Shown piece after piece: positions 7,892-17,641 of a stretch of 64,000 bases of DNA. This DNA is from Methanobrevibacter sp. (GTDB taxonomy: Archaea; Methanobacteriota; Methanobacteria; Methanobacteriales; Methanobacteriaceae): the NCBI RefSeq assembly GCF_015062935.1, contig NZ_SUTM01000002.1, forward strand, positions 92,252 to 156,251, in the 5' to 3' direction. The translations under genes and the position numbers were made by a program. Within the stretch, counting starts at the first letter, position 1; each line of letters opens with the position of its first letter. The notes under the pieces are model-generated. The model saw nothing but the letters and a program-made list of their open reading frames with translations. It made no database searches and had not been told where the DNA came from.

Positions 7892-8758
7892 TTATAATGG
7901 TATGAAGCCCTGATTTTCGATGGATTCCTGGCCGTCATTCAGCAGATAATCAATAAATTCATCCACTTCGCTTTTATCTTCATTAACTTTAACTAAACTA
8001 ATTACATGCTGGGTATCATACTTTAAAAGTTCATTTCCTTTAAAATAACTTGCATTTAAAAAACAGTGAAGGTTTTCGGAATTTCTCACTAACTTAAAAG
8101 CGTCAAACTGTGAATTGACCTTAAATTTAATGTTGTAGCTTATGTCATAATGTTTCAGTGTTGTCCATGCAAGCCTCTGGGCCGAACCGGTAACATTGAC
8201 AAAATTCAAGTCATTCAAATCGCTGATTTTGCTAATCTCCTCGCAATTCGGACTTGAAATTAGGACAAGATAATCGTAAGCTATTGGGGTAAAGTCAATA
8301 TCCCTTTCATATGCTATAAGTGGATCGTCCAAGGTCAGGATGTCCACGGCACCCCTTTTTGCAAGTTCAAACGCATCCTTGTCTGAACTGCTGTATATGT
8401 TTGCATTGAATGGATGTTTGATACTTTCCAGAAGCCCCGTACTTATGTGGCCTCCTGCAATGTTCAGGTTGGCGGTGTTTTCAATTTTAATTAAATATTT
8501 CTGAAATTCTTCAAGCAAGTCAAGACCATTTCTTGTAAGGATTGTGCCGTTGCCAACCTTTTCGGTAATTTTAAATCCCAGCTTGTCCTCGGCTTTAAGC
8601 AATCTTCTATTAAAAACAGTATGTGATATATTCAGTTCTTTGGCTGATTTTCTTTGGGATTTTGTTCTGGACAGTGATTCTAAACTTTGGTATAATTTAT
8701 AGTCATAAATTTCACCATTTATGTCCAGGCTAATCAATCCTCTGCTGTTGAATTTCAT
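7892..8758 (-). CDS. ModE/LysR-like transcriptional regulator with ligand-binding domain
   Basis: A protein of 288 aa. Residues ~15-80 look like a ModE/LysR-type winged helix-turn-helix (SQRKSAKELNISHTVFNRRLLKAEDKLG, then ILTRNGLDLLEEF). Residues ~90-285 look like a periplasmic-binding-protein-type ligand domain (ISTGLLESIKHPF, AVDILTLDDPL, INFVNVTGSAQRLAWTTLKHY in outline). Proteins of this design in archaea are often linked to molybdate or tungstate control. Here it is divergent from hxlB and lies beside fdhD, fdh, moaA, mobB and fwd, which supports an oxyanion-sensing role. The ligand and targets are inferred. Palindromes upstream of fdhD/fdhC are candidate targets. Confidence 0.75.
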   Translation of the reverse strand: MKFNSRGLISLDINGEIYDYKLYQSLESLSRTKSQRKSAKELNISHTVFNRRLLKAEDKLGFKITEKVGNGTILTRNGLDLLEEFQKYLIKIENTANLNIAGGHISTGLLESIKHPFNANIYSSSDKDAFELAKRGAVDILTLDDPLIAYERDIDFTPIAYDYLVLISSPNCEEISKISDLNDLNFVNVTGSAQRLAWTTLKHYDISYNIKFKVNSQFDAFKLVRNSENLHCFLNASYFKGNELLKYDTQHVISLVKVNEDKSEVDEFIDYLLNDGQESIENQGFIPL

Positions 8759-8822
8759 TAATTATATATAAAGTTTGATGCATAATATAAATTATATTGT
8801 TTTAATTTTTAGGTAGATAAAT

Positions 8823-9413
8823 ATGGAAATAATGAAAGATTCAATCAATGCAATATTGGACAATATTGTAAATGCAGTGGATTATCTGGAAGAGGATATC
8901 ATAGAACAGTTTGAAGATATAGTCATTGCCTCAAAAAATGTTTTTGTGACTGGTGCGGGAAGGTCTGGTCTTGCTGCCAAAGCATTTGCTATGAGGTTAA
9001 TGCATTTGGGGATAAGTGCATATGTTGTCGGTGAAACTATCTCTCCGGCTATCTATGAAGATGACTGTATTATAGCCATTTCCGGTTCCGGAGAAACTAA
9101 TACTATTGTTTCCGCTGCAAAAATCGCTAAGTCCAGAGGTGCTAAGGTACTTGCCGTTACTTCTTATCCTGAATCCAGTCTCGGTCAACTGGCTGACGGA
9201 TACATTTTCGTTAAAGGAAGAACTAAACAGGAAGTGGATGATGAAAACTATATGAAACGTCAAATTCATGGTAATTATACTTCACTGACTCCTCTTGGAA
9301 CTGCTTTCGAATTGACTACTCTGGTATTTTTGGATGCTATTGTTTCTGAGTTAATGGAAAAAATGCAACAGACAGAAAGTGATTTGAAAAATAGACATGC
9401 TGTTTTAGAGTAA
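8823..9413 (+). CDS. hxlB: 6-phospho-3-hexuloisomerase
   Basis: A protein of 196 aa with a SIS fold. It interconverts hexulose 6-phosphate and fructose 6-phosphate. In methanogens, which lack a full oxidative pentose pathway, it works with hexulose phosphate synthase in reverse to make ribulose 5-phosphate. Motifs are VTGAGRSGLAAKAFAMRLMHLG and AISGSGETNT with VLAVTSYPESSLGQLAD, typical of the PHI/HxlB group. The ATG at 8823 follows TAGGTAGATAAAT. It is divergent from the ModE-like regulator and convergent with fdhD, whose stop lies two bases away. The partner synthase is not in this window. Confidence 0.92.
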   Translation: MEIMKDSINAILDNIVNAVDYLEEDIIEQFEDIVIASKNVFVTGAGRSGLAAKAFAMRLMHLGISAYVVGETISPAIYEDDCIIAISGSGETNTIVSAAKIAKSRGAKVLAVTSYPESSLGQLADGYIFVKGRTKQEVDDENYMKRQIHGNYTSLTPLGTAFELTTLVFLDAIVSELMEKMQQTESDLKNRHAVLE

Positions 9414-9414
9414 T

Positions 9415-10164
9415 TTAGTCAAAAATTACTCTATTTTTATTATTATAAACGTTACAGCGTTGGCCTCTTAAAAATCCAACTAATGTAATGTTTCCTTTTT
9501 TTGCAATATTATATCCTGAATTAGCGGGTGCCGCATTTGAAGCCAATATCGGTACACCTGCCCTTGTCATTTTTATGACCATGTCTGCAGGCATTCTTCC
9601 GCTGTAGATTACATATGACTGTGAAAGGTCAAAACCGTTGAGCAGACCGTATCCGATTACTTTGTCAACTGCAACATGGCGGCTGACGTCTTCTTTTACT
9701 ACAAACTGGCCATTGTGAACGATTCCTGCAACATGTGTTCCGCCTGTGGCCTGCCAGATTTCGGCATTGTTTTTCAGCTCTTCGATTCTGTCCAGTAATT
9801 CACTTACATGGACCTGGAAATCGGATTCGACTGGATTGACATGTTTGATTTTGCTTCTCCATCCTCCTGCGGAATCTGAACACAGCACGGTTTCATTTGT
9901 TTTAAGGAGGGTGTCGTCGATTTCGACATTGATCTGATTTCCGTCAATGTCTATGCTTTTGATGTCATCCAGTGATTTCACCATATTCTCGTTGAAAAGG
10001 TATCCCACTGCAAACTCTTTAAGTGAATCTTCTATTGCAGATAGGCTACGGCTTATTTCTTTGTTGATTGTTAATGTGATGGTTTCGTCAAGAACTACTT
10101 TTTCTTCAACATCATTTGCTTTTCCGTTATTGTAATTTATTGCATCAATCTTTTCAACTTTCAT
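9415..10164 (-). CDS. fdhD: Formate dehydrogenase accessory sulfurtransferase FdhD
   Basis: A protein of 249 aa. In bacteria FdhD passes sulfur from a cysteine desulfurase to the molybdenum or tungsten centre of formate dehydrogenase. Recognised by the closing GFLRGQRCNVYN, the segment TGGTHVAG and the substrate-pocket strand SRHVAVDKVIGYGLL. The catalytic loop here reads VLCSDSAGG, with a single Cys where the E. coli protein has a CXXC pair. Transcribed away from fdhC across a 717-bp region, an obvious partner of the fdhCAB genes. The start ATG is preceded by GAGG(AGT). Confidence 0.93.
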   Translation of the reverse strand: MKVEKIDAINYNNGKANDVEEKVVLDETITLTINKEISRSLSAIEDSLKEFAVGYLFNENMVKSLDDIKSIDIDGNQINVEIDDTLLKTNETVLCSDSAGGWRSKIKHVNPVESDFQVHVSELLDRIEELKNNAEIWQATGGTHVAGIVHNGQFVVKEDVSRHVAVDKVIGYGLLNGFDLSQSYVIYSGRMPADMVIKMTRAGVPILASNAAPANSGYNIAKKGNITLVGFLRGQRCNVYNNKNRVIFD

Positions 10165-10290
10165 ATTTACTCCTCTAATACTTATTTTTTTAATTTTATT
10201 TTTTATATCTTTGTTGTGAAATCTAATTCCATTTCACCGAATTTTGCCTGTTTTTTGGGATGTTTTTTCATGTTTTTCATGACATGATTA

Positions 10291-10308
10291 TATTCGTTAT
10301 AACGAATA
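10291..10308. promoter_or_regulatory. Perfect 18-bp palindrome, candidate ModE-like operator
   Basis: TATTCGTTATAACGAATA, fully self-complementary, 127 bp upstream of the fdhD start. The CGTTATAACG core recalls the CGTTATAT arms of E. coli ModE sites, and a ModE-like regulator is encoded at 7892-8758. Binding is inferred. Confidence 0.45.
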
Positions 10309-10421
10309 AAATTAATTTTATATATTTCGAACTAAATGTAAAACAATAATGTCTTGTGTTGTTATTTCAATTTCTTTCGATTATATTTTGTTTTTCTTTA
10401 AATAATCTTATTTAATCATAT

Positions 10422-10438
10422 TTTTAGGTTAACTAAAA
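10422..10438. promoter_or_regulatory. AGGTTAAC(C)T palindrome shared with the mobB/fwd region
   Basis: TTTTAGGTTAACTAAAA differs from the perfect palindrome TTTTAGGTTAACCTAAAA at 17336-17353 only by one missing C. Both lie in intergenic regions that control molybdenum/tungsten enzyme genes. Confidence 0.45.
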
Positions 10439-10771
10439 TTTTTTATTTATTTTATTTTTTGAAATGATTTTTACCAACGAAATTGTTACGATATATATAA
10501 AGGAGTGATATGAAAAGTAGTTATATTAGTATTTTTGCAAAAATTTGCATTTATTATTATTTAAGTTAAAAAATGATTTAAATGGTTTATTTTAATAGTG
10601 TGCTATGAATAATATCTATATTAGCGTTAAAAAATCTTGTTAAATGTTTATTTTTTAAAAAAATAGTGATTGTCGATATGATAAGTTATTTATAATGATT
10701 AATTATTACAATTATATATAACTCGATTCTCCTATTTAAATATTTCTTTTAGCTTCATATAACAAAGCCTT

Positions 10772-10780
10772 TTTATATAT
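10772..10780 (+). promoter_or_regulatory. Probable fdhC TATA box
   Basis: TTTATATAT within TTTTTATATATAAAAG, the strongest TATA element near fdhC. It predicts a transcript start near 10800 and a leader of about 80 bases. Confidence 0.5.
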
Positions 10781-10881
10781 AAAAGACTAACATATTATCA
10801 TAATACTTTGTATTAATCTTAATATGGGATTCCATAGTATTATTTTTTAAATTTAAAAAAAGGGAATAAGAGGTTGATAAT

Positions 10882-11688
10882 ATGAGTTCATCTTTTAAAA
10901 GTCCAGTAGAAACAGCAAAAGCAATTTCTGCTACTGCTGGATCTAAAAATTCTGCTGGCCTCGTAAATGTAATTTTACTCTCCTTCTTAGCAGGAGCATA
11001 TATTGCATTCGGTGGTTTATTAGCAGTTGTTGCAAGCGCAGGTATGTTAAAAGCAGGCGCTCCAATTGGTTTAGAAAAATTTGTATTCGGTGCAGTGTTC
11101 CCTGTTGGTTTGATCATTGTAGTTCTCGCAGGATCTGAACTATTCACCGGAAACGTAATGTTCATGACTTTAGGTGTTTTAGACGGTTCCGCATCTGTTG
11201 GCGGTCTCGCTAAAAACTGGGTTGTAAGTTGGATTTTCAACTTTGTAGGTGCTTTATTCGTAGCTTACGTTCTCGCTTTCATGGGCGGAATTACCCCTAC
11301 TGACGCAACCGCACCAGCATACGCTATTTCAGCAAAAGCAATTGCTGTAGCTGAAGGTAAAGTCACAATGCCATTTACAGTAGCGATGATTAAGGCTATT
11401 GGTTGTAACTGGCTTGTATGTTTAGCTGTATGGTTAGCTAATGCATCTGATGATATCATCGGTAAAATCGTTGGTATTTGGTTCCCAATTATGGCTTTCG
11501 TTACCATTGGATTTGAGCACAGTGTTGCAAACATGTTCTTCATACCATTAGGTATGTTCTTAGGTGCTAAAGGCGTAACTTGGAGTACTATCATCGTAAA
11601 CAACTTAATTCCAGTAACAATCGGTAACATTATCGGTGGTGCAATTTTCGTTGCATGTATCTACTGGTACACTTATCTTAAAGAATAA
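10882..11688 (+). CDS. fdhC: Formate transporter FdhC (FNT family)
   Basis: A protein of 268 aa with about six membrane helices, of the formate/nitrite transporter family. It imports formate for the dehydrogenase encoded downstream. Family signs are the SPVETAKAI start, the AGAYIAFGG helix, the [10 protein letters not shown] loop, [11 protein letters not shown] and the [15 protein letters not shown] motif. GAGGTTGATAAT precedes the ATG. A strong hairpin separates it from fdhA, so it may be expressed at a different level from the enzyme. Codons are strongly biased in the same way as fdhAB and fwd, suggesting high expression. Confidence 0.96.
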   Translation: MSSSFKSPVETAKAISATAGSKNSAGLVNVILLSFLAGAYIAFGGLLAVVASAGMLKAGAPIGLEKFVFGAVFPVGLIIVVLAGSELFTGNVMFMTLGVLDGSASVGGLAKNWVVSWIFNFVGALFVAYVLAFMGGITPTDATAPAYAISAKAIAVAEGKVTMPFTVAMIKAIGCNWLVCLAVWLANASDDIIGKIVGIWFPIMAFVTIGFEHSVANMFFIPLGMFLGAKGVTWSTIIVNNLIPVTIGNIIGGAIFVACIYWYTYLKE

Positions 11689-11710
11689 GTAAGATAGAAA
11701 CAAAAAAACT

Positions 11711-11738
11711 AAAGAAGCTTTTTTAAAAGCTTCTTTTT
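11711..11738 (+). terminator. Hairpin between fdhC and fdhA
   Basis: AAAGAAGCTTTT / AAAAGCTTCTTT (12-bp perfect arms, 11711-11736, tiny TT loop) followed by more T. It is either a terminator with a separate fdhA promoter or a partial terminator/processing site that sets the fdhC:fdhA ratio. Confidence 0.65.
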
Positions 11739-11780
11739 CTTATATTCATTAAATTAAAAATATATTTTGGAGATTATAAA

Positions 11781-13946
11781 ATGGTTGAAATTAAATATGT
11801 TCCAACAATTTGTCCATACTGTGGTACAGGTTGCGGACTCAATTTCGTTGTAAAAGACGGAAAAATTGTTGGTGTAGAACCTTTAAAAAGACACCCTGTA
11901 AATGAGGGTAAAGTATGTCCAAAAGGTAACTTTGGATATCAGTTTATTAATAGGGAAGACAGATTAACTACTCCTTTAATAAAAGAAAATGGTGAATTCA
12001 GAGAAGCTTCTTGGGATGAAGCATTAGACTTAGTTGCTAACAAACTCAAAGAAGTATCCGACGAAGATCCAAACAAAGTTGGATTCTATGCATGTGCTCG
12101 TTCTCCTAACGAAAACATCTACATTACTCAGAAATTAGCAAGAGTAGCTTGTGGTACCCAAAACGTAGACCACTGTGCACGTATCTGTCACGGTCCTACT
12201 GTAGCAGGTTTAGCTAACACTTTCGGATCAGGTGCTATGACCAACGGATTCGACAGTATCAAAGAAGCAGACTACATCTTCTGTATCGGTTCCAACAACA
12301 TGGAAGCACACCCATTGTTCGGACGTAAATTAATCCAAGCAAAACAAAACGGTGCTAAATTAGTTGTATTAGACCCAAGATTCACTCCTACTGCTAAAAT
12401 TGCAGATGAATACGTACAATTCGAAACCGGTACTGACGTAGCTTTAATGAACGCAATGATTAAAGTAATCATTGACAGAGGCTTACAAGATGAAGAATTC
12501 ATCCACTACAGAACCAAAGGTTTCGAAGAAATGAAAGAAACCGTACAAAAATACACTTTAGATATGGCTTCTGAAATTACTGGTATCAAACCTGAAGTAA
12601 TCGAACACTTAGCTATTGATTACGCATCTGCTGACAAAGCAGCTATCGTATACTCATTAGGTATTACCGAACACTCCCACGGTGCTGACAACGTTATGTC
12701 CACTGCAAACCTTGCAATGTTAACCGGTAACATTGGTAGAGAAGGTACTGGTGTAAACCCATTAAGAGGACAAAACAACGTACAAGGTGCTTGTGATATG
12801 GGTGCATTACCTTCCGATTACGTAGGTTACAGAAAAGTTAAAGACCCAGAAACTACTGCATGGTTCAATGACTACTACAGTGGATACGGTTACGAAGTAA
12901 ACTTACCAACCACTCCAGGTTTAACATTAGTAGAAATGATGAACGCTGCTCACGCTGGTGACTTAAAAGTATTATACATCCACGGGGAAGACCCAGTTCT
13001 CTCTGATGCAGACGTACAACACACCAAAGAAGCACTCGCTAACTTAGAAATGTTAGTTGTTCAAGAATGTTTCTTAACCGATACCGCACAATGTGCTGAC
13101 GTTGTATTACCTGCAGCAGGTTGGGGTGAACAAGAAGGTACCTTCACCAGTGGTGAAAGAAGAGTACAATGCTTACACAAAGCACAAGAACCTCCTGAAG
13201 GTGCATGGGTAGACTGGAAAATCATGGAAGAAATCGCTGTTAGAATGGGCGTTCCTAGAGAATTATTCCACTACGAATCTGCTGAAGAAATCTTTGATGA
13301 AATCAGAGAATGTGCTCCTATCATGGCAGGTATGAACCGTGAAAGATTAGACACTCCAGAAGCACTTCACTGGCCTTGTCCTTCCGAAGACGACCCATGT
13401 CAACCATTAATGCACAAAGTAAAATTCGCACACCCAGATGGTTTAGGTGTCTTCCAAGCATTAGAACACAAAGGACCTGTTGAAACCGTAGATGAAGAAT
13501 ACCCATTATTATTAACTACTACAAGGATATTGTTCCACTACCACGCAGCAATGACCAGAAGATGTGAAACCTTAAACAATGAGGTAAAAACTGGATTCAT
13601 CGAAATCAACACTAAAGATGCTGAAGCAAGAGGAATCCTCAACGGTGAAGTTGTAAGAGCATTCTCTAGAAGAGGAGAAATCGCAATTCCTGCTCGTGTA
13701 ACTGACGACATCAAAGAAGGTATTGTAAACATTCCAATGCACTTCGTAGAATGTGCAGCAAATGTATTAACTAACTCCGATTCTTTCGACCCTAAATCCA
13801 AAATGGTTGAATTAAAAGCTTGTGCTATCCAAGTAGAAAAACTCCCAGATGTTGTTGAAATGAAAGGAGAAGTCTACAAAGATGGTACTGACACTGAAAT
13901 TAAAGCTGAAAACATGGCAACTACCACCGTAAAAGTAGGTAAATAA
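11781..13946 (+). CDS. fdhA: F420-dependent formate dehydrogenase, alpha subunit
   Basis: A protein of 721 aa, the catalytic subunit that oxidises formate to CO2 at a bis-pyranopterin Mo/W centre. The N-terminal [4Fe-4S] motif is [10 protein letters not shown], then KVCPKGNFG. The metal ligand is Cys136 in [11 protein letters not shown], where some methanogens have selenocysteine, so this is the Cys form. A C-terminal molybdopterin-dinucleotide-binding domain follows ([32 protein letters not shown]). It ends in a short charged tail after the usual domain end. GGAGATTATAAA supplies the ribosome binding site. fdhB follows after 17 bases. Confidence 0.97.
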   Translation: MVEIKYVPTICPYCGTGCGLNFVVKDGKIVGVEPLKRHPVNEGKVCPKGNFGYQFINREDRLTTPLIKENGEFREASWDEALDLVANKLKEVSDEDPNKVGFYACARSPNENIYITQKLARVACGTQNVDHCARICHGPTVAGLANTFGSGAMTNGFDSIKEADYIFCIGSNNMEAHPLFGRKLIQAKQNGAKLVVLDPRFTPTAKIADEYVQFETGTDVALMNAMIKVIIDRGLQDEEFIHYRTKGFEEMKETVQKYTLDMASEITGIKPEVIEHLAIDYASADKAAIVYSLGITEHSHGADNVMSTANLAMLTGNIGREGTGVNPLRGQNNVQGACDMGALPSDYVGYRKVKDPETTAWFNDYYSGYGYEVNLPTTPGLTLVEMMNAAHAGDLKVLYIHGEDPVLSDADVQHTKEALANLEMLVVQECFLTDTAQCADVVLPAAGWGEQEGTFTSGERRVQCLHKAQEPPEGAWVDWKIMEEIAVRMGVPRELFHYESAEEIFDEIRECAPIMAGMNRERLDTPEALHWPCPSEDDPCQPLMHKVKFAHPDGLGVFQALEHKGPVETVDEEYPLLLTTTRILFHYHAAMTRRCETLNNEVKTGFIEINTKDAEARGILNGEVVRAFSRRGEIAIPARVTDDIKEGIVNIPMHFVECAANVLTNSDSFDPKSKMVELKACAIQVEKLPDVVEMKGEVYKDGTDTEIKAENMATTTVKVGK

Positions 13947-13963
13947 ATAGGGAGTAGATTTAA

Positions 13964-15169
13964 ATGAGCGCAAAAATTAACGATATGTACTACGCATACT
14001 CTGCTATCGAGGATATCAAAGAAAAAGGAGAGTACGGTGGAGTAGTAACTACTATCATGAAATACTTATTAGAAGAAGGTATCGTTGACGGTGTTGTTGG
14101 AGTAACCCAAGGTCACGATATTTATGATGGTGTACCAACTCTTATAACTGACCCTGCTGACGTTATTAAAACTGCAGGATCCATTCACTGTGGTACTTTA
14201 AACATTGCTAAATTTGTATCCAAATACTTAGATGGTGCAAGATACATGAAATTAGCAGTCGCATGTAAACCATGTGATGCAATGACCATCAGAGAATTAA
14301 TGAAAAAAGGAAAAATCATCGAAGAAAACGTCATTATGATCGGTGTTAACTGTGGTGGAACTATGTCACCTGTTCCAACCATGAACATGATTAGAGATGT
14401 ATACGATTTAGATCCTAAAGATGTTATCAAAGAAGAAATCGCTAAAGGTAAACTCATCATGGAAACTGCTGACGGCGAAAAAGCTTTCAAAATCGATGAA
14501 TTAGAAGAACAAGGAATGGGTAGAAGAGAAAACTGTCAAAGATGTAATCTCAAAATACCTTCCAACGCTGACTTAGCTTTAGGTAACTGGGGAGTTATCG
14601 GTCCTTTAGCTGGAAAAGCTACTTTTGTTGAAGTATTCACTGAAACTGGTGCTGACGTTTTAGGTAAAGTAATTGACGCAGGTTTAATTGCTACCGAAGA
14701 ACCAATCGCAAAAGGTATCAAAATCAGAGAAAACATTAACAACTTCATGTTAAAAGAATCCCAAGCTAAAAAAGAAATCGATTACGCAGGAACTACCGGA
14801 GACATCATCGATGTATTCTACCAATACGAAGATGAATTCTCTAAATGTATGAAATGTTACGGTTGTCGTGAAGCATGTCCATTATGTTTCTGTGAAGACT
14901 GCTGTCTCGAAGCTGAAGGTCCTGAATGGGTACCTGGTGGATACACTCCTGCTGCTCCATTCTTCCACTTAACACGTATGGTGCACATGGTTGACGCATG
15001 TACTAACTGTGGTCAATGTTCCGAAGTATGTCCATGTGAAATTCCTGTAGCTAAAGTATGGAGTACTGTAAACAACAAAGTTAGAGAAATCTACGGATAC
15101 ATCCCAGGTATGGGTAGTGATGATCCACTTCCATTCACTGACCACGTATCCAAAGCTAAATGGTTATAA
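13964..15169 (+). CDS. fdhB: F420-dependent formate dehydrogenase, beta subunit
   Basis: A protein of 401 aa that carries FAD, the F420-binding domain and iron-sulfur clusters, passing electrons from FdhA to F420. Motifs are the FrhB-like N-terminal half ([41 protein letters not shown]-type [10 protein letters not shown]), and a Cys-rich C-terminal half with [16 protein letters not shown] and [13 protein letters not shown]. The ATG follows GGGAGTAGAT and overlaps no other gene. Same operon as fdhA. A hairpin terminator directly follows the stop. Confidence 0.97.
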   Translation: MSAKINDMYYAYSAIEDIKEKGEYGGVVTTIMKYLLEEGIVDGVVGVTQGHDIYDGVPTLITDPADVIKTAGSIHCGTLNIAKFVSKYLDGARYMKLAVACKPCDAMTIRELMKKGKIIEENVIMIGVNCGGTMSPVPTMNMIRDVYDLDPKDVIKEEIAKGKLIMETADGEKAFKIDELEEQGMGRRENCQRCNLKIPSNADLALGNWGVIGPLAGKATFVEVFTETGADVLGKVIDAGLIATEEPIAKGIKIRENINNFMLKESQAKKEIDYAGTTGDIIDVFYQYEDEFSKCMKCYGCREACPLCFCEDCCLEAEGPEWVPGGYTPAAPFFHLTRMVHMVDACTNCGQCSEVCPCEIPVAKVWSTVNNKVREIYGYIPGMGSDDPLPFTDHVSKAKWL

Positions 15170-15200
15170 GGATTCGTCCTTATTTCCCATTTTTTCTTTT
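15168..15200 (+). terminator. Terminator of the fdh operon
   Basis: AAGGA-TTCG-TCCTT (15168-15181), a 5-bp stem with the stable TTCG tetraloop, then T-rich sequence. It starts on the last bases of the fdhB stop codon. Confidence 0.65.
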
Positions 15201-15286
15201 TTTTGAGATGTTAAATTAACAATGTTATATTTCAGTTATATAAAAAATAATATTTGGCTTTAAAAAGCGTTCTTTTTTAAAAAAAA

Positions 15287-16216
15287 TTAGGAATTAAACG
15301 GTTCACGGTTGTTAATTCCTTTTAAGAATATCTCTTCCAGTTCTTCCTCGCTTGCACCATTTCTGACATATGAAATCAGCTCGACAAGATTGTCATTTCT
15401 AAGCAGGCAAGGTTTGATTTTACCGTCAGGTGTTATCCTTAATCTGGAGCAGTTTGCACAGAATGTAGCATTATCCACTGGTTTAACTACCTCGATTTCT
15501 CCACCGTCTATGTAATATTTTTTACGTCCCTGCATAAATTTACGTTCATGAACCTCATCAGCTATATCGGCCAGCTCTTTTTCGATGTCATCAAGCTTAT
15601 AGTGATAGTCGGCACTGAATTTGTCATCGTCACAGTTCTCACTTTCAATCAGTTCAATAAGCTGGAGGACAATGTCATGCTCTTTACAGAATTCAAACAT
15701 ATCATCGATTTCATTCTGATTGATGTCCTTCATTATGACCATGTTTATTTTAACAGGATACATTCCAACTTCAACTGCTTTGAGAATTCCTTTTTTGGCA
15801 TCTTCAAGATAATCCTTTTTGGTAATGAATTCAAAAGTTTCCCTGTTAAGGGTGTCCAGGCTTACATTAACTCTGTCAAGGCCTGCATCCTTAAGGTCCT
15901 GTGCATATTTTTCCATAAGAATGCCGTTTGTGGTCATTGAAATGTCCTTGAAATCAAGACTGGCTATTTTTTGAACTATCTCTACAATGTCCTTTTTAAG
16001 CAACGGTTCTCCGCCTGAAAGTCTGATTTTCTTAACGCCAAGTTTTTTAGCTATTTTACAGATGGTATACAGTTCATCAGCTGTCATTTCATCCTTGGAT
16101 TTGACCATTCCGTCATGATGACAGTACAGGCAGTTTACATTGCACCTGTTTGTTAATGTGATTCTCAGTGAAACAATGGGTCTTTCATATCTGTCTGTAA
16201 CATAATCTTCAAGCAT
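15287..16216 (-). CDS. moaA: GTP 3',8-cyclase MoaA
   Basis: A protein of 309 aa, the radical-SAM enzyme for the first step of molybdopterin synthesis. The N-terminal cluster motif is [12 protein letters not shown] (CX3CX2C), then [12 protein letters not shown]. The C-terminal second cluster motif is [20 protein letters not shown]. The last residues REPFNS lack the GG tail of many bacterial MoaA proteins. GGGAGAATGATAAT precedes the ATG, overlapping the mobB stop region. Second gene of a mobB-moaA operon. Confidence 0.95.
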   Translation of the reverse strand: MLEDYVTDRYERPIVSLRITLTNRCNVNCLYCHHDGMVKSKDEMTADELYTICKIAKKLGVKKIRLSGGEPLLKKDIVEIVQKIASLDFKDISMTTNGILMEKYAQDLKDAGLDRVNVSLDTLNRETFEFITKKDYLEDAKKGILKAVEVGMYPVKINMVIMKDINQNEIDDMFEFCKEHDIVLQLIELIESENCDDDKFSADYHYKLDDIEKELADIADEVHERKFMQGRKKYYIDGGEIEVVKPVDNATFCANCSRLRITPDGKIKPCLLRNDNLVELISYVRNGASEEELEEIFLKGINNREPFNS

Positions 16217-16220
16217 ATTA

Positions 16221-17258
16221 TCATTCTCCCACTGTAACGTTTATCTTGTTGATTTCACTGTCAATTTTAAGTGAACTGACAACTGCAAATATTGTTTCCT
16301 TTAAAATGCCCTGTGTAAATTCGTTGATTTCAACGTCATGGCCGTTGGTCTTAAGGCTGATGTGTGCATTTTCCAGTTTTTTGCCCGTGATGTCTTTTAT
16401 TTCAATATCAATCAGTTTGACATTATCTTCAGTTTTGATGGCATTGATCATTCCCTTTATGGAATTTGATACAATGTTTCTGGTAAATGCGTTGATTTCA
16501 AGATTTTCATCATTGATTAAAATTGTGCATTCAGCATCTATCGGGTTTTTTGGGGTATTTTCATTGGGGATTACGACTTCTATTTTGCCGATTTCGGAAA
16601 CGTCATACTCTTCAAGATTCAAGGTGTTTATGACTCCGACAAGACTTTGTTTTATGTAATCGCTGACAAATCTGTTAAGACCTACAACTTTACCGTCTAT
16701 TGATAAATAGCTTTTTACATTATCCAAATCGTCTACACTTAAATTTCCATTTCTTATTTCACTTGCAATGACTTCTCCATTGTTGAATCCACAGTTATTT
16801 GCAAATAATGTGTCAACTATGTCATGACCTCTCTGTTCTATTAAATCTGCAAGTTCGCTGACTCCCTTATCATCTATGGTAAAAGAGTCAACCTCTTTTA
16901 TTGTGTATTCATCCCTTACGTTAGGTGAAGTTATGATTTTAGGGTAGTTGTAACTTTTGTATCCTTCAATGATTACAAAGTCAAAATCGTCAAAGTGTTT
17001 TAGCAGGTATAATATCCTGTTTAAGTCGTGTTCTTTTCTTGCATTAAAAAAAGTTGTTGACCCAACACCTACAACCAGATTGGCTCCGGCCTGTTTATGT
17101 TTCCAGGTGTCTGTATTTTCTTTGTCCATTTCTATTGAATGGTGTGAATGCTTGATTGAGGCTACGTTGTATCCTCTTTTGGTTAGCTCTTCGATAACTT
17201 TAACAGTTAGCGATGTCTTTCCTGTATTTTTCTTCCCGACAATAGATACTATTTTCAT
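16221..17258 (-). CDS. mobB: MobB-like molybdopterin guanine dinucleotide GTPase with repeat domain
   Basis: A protein of 345 aa. The N-terminal ~165 residues are a MobB GTPase with P-loop [15 protein letters not shown], the switch-like [20 protein letters not shown] and [13 protein letters not shown], which in bacteria helps attach GMP to molybdopterin. The C-terminal ~145 residues hold three units of one pattern, each with a short strand then a helix: [38 protein letters not shown] and [19 protein letters not shown]. This triple repeat is absent from the bacterial protein. First gene of the operon, with GGGGAG before the ATG. Transcribed divergently from the fwd operon. Confidence 0.88.
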   Translation of the reverse strand: MKIVSIVGKKNTGKTSLTVKVIEELTKRGYNVASIKHSHHSIEMDKENTDTWKHKQAGANLVVGVGSTTFFNARKEHDLNRILYLLKHFDDFDFVIIEGYKSYNYPKIITSPNVRDEYTIKEVDSFTIDDKGVSELADLIEQRGHDIVDTLFANNCGFNNGEVIASEIRNGNLSVDDLDNVKSYLSIDGKVVGLNRFVSDYIKQSLVGVINTLNLEEYDVSEIGKIEVVIPNENTPKNPIDAECTILINDENLEINAFTRNIVSNSIKGMINAIKTEDNVKLIDIEIKDITGKKLENAHISLKTNGHDVEINEFTQGILKETIFAVVSSLKIDSEINKINVTVGE

Positions 17259-17318
17259 TTTTACTCCCCTTATAATAATATATTATTCGTATTAATTAAA
17301 AATTTCTACATGAGTTCA

Positions 17319-17335
17319 TGTGTAGTTACTACACA
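17319..17335. promoter_or_regulatory. TGTGTAG dyad 1 (mobB side)
   Basis: TGTGTAGTTACTACACA, a perfect 7-bp inverted repeat with a 3-base centre, 61 bp upstream of mobB. It could serve mobB-moaA, or both directions. Confidence 0.55.
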
Positions 17336-17353
17336 TTTTAGGTTAACCTAAAA
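17336..17353. promoter_or_regulatory. Perfect palindrome TTTTAGGTTAACCTAAAA
   Basis: A fully self-complementary 18-mer immediately next to dyad 1, nearly repeated upstream of fdhC at 10422. A candidate binding site for a regulator common to both operons. Confidence 0.5.
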
Positions 17354-17564
17354 ATTTAGGTCATTTTTCACTGTTTTTGTAATACTTTTTACATCGATTG
17401 ATATTATTTTCACAACGATTTTTTTTAAAAATTTAAAGATTTCTCAAAACATATTTACCTAATTATTCTTCTACACTTTAAAAATTATATCTGTTAAAAA
17501 TAAATAAGGTTTACTGATTCTGTTTGCTTAATACTCTTTTTATATTAATTTTTGAAAAAATTTT

Positions 17565-17581
17565 TGTGTAGTTATCCCACA
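17565..17581. promoter_or_regulatory. TGTGTAG dyad 2 (degenerate right arm)
   Basis: TGTGTAGTTATCCCACA matches dyad 1 throughout the left arm and centre, with two changes in the right arm. Located about 40 bp upstream of the fwd TATA box. Confidence 0.45.
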
Positions 17582-17586
17582 GTAAT

Positions 17587-17608
17587 ATTTAAGTCTTTCG
17601 ACTTAAAT
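17587..17608. promoter_or_regulatory. Inverted repeat ATTTAAGTC-TTTC-GACTTAAAT
   Basis: Perfect 9-bp arms, located between dyad 2 and the fwd TATA box. It may be a further operator. It lies upstream of the expected transcript start, so it is not an RNA hairpin of fwd. Confidence 0.4.
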
Positions 17609-17620
17609 CTAGTAGGCAAC

Positions 17621-17632
17621 TATATTTATATA
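17621..17632 (+). promoter_or_regulatory. fwd operon TATA box
   Basis: TATATTTATATA, preceded by GGCAAC. It predicts transcription starting near 17650-17656, inside dyad 3. Confidence 0.6.
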
Positions 17633-17641
17633 AGAAAACAT

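Larger units (their letters stand above)
10165..10881. other. Long A/T-rich fdhD-fdhC divergent control region
   Basis: 717 bp with no gene. It holds a perfect 18-bp palindrome TATTCGTTATAACGAATA (10291-10308), a second near-palindrome TTTTAGGTTAACTAAAA (10422-10438) that recurs upstream of mobB/fwd, a TATA-like ATATATATAA (10491-10500) and the probable fdhC TATA box (10772-10780). The rest is A/T runs. A 19-codon frame at 10510 is discussed under rejected items. Confidence 0.7.

Noticed and set aside
10510-10569. 19-codon frame with GGAGTGAT before its ATG in the fdhD-fdhC gap, possible leader peptide
   Set aside because: The only nearby TATA element is about 15 bp upstream of the ATG, so a transcript would begin inside the frame. 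Composition is plain A/T and no conserved feature is visible.
12186-12188. Selenocysteine codon in FdhA
   Set aside because: The ligand codon is TGT (Cys136), and no in-frame TGA or SECIS-like element is seen.
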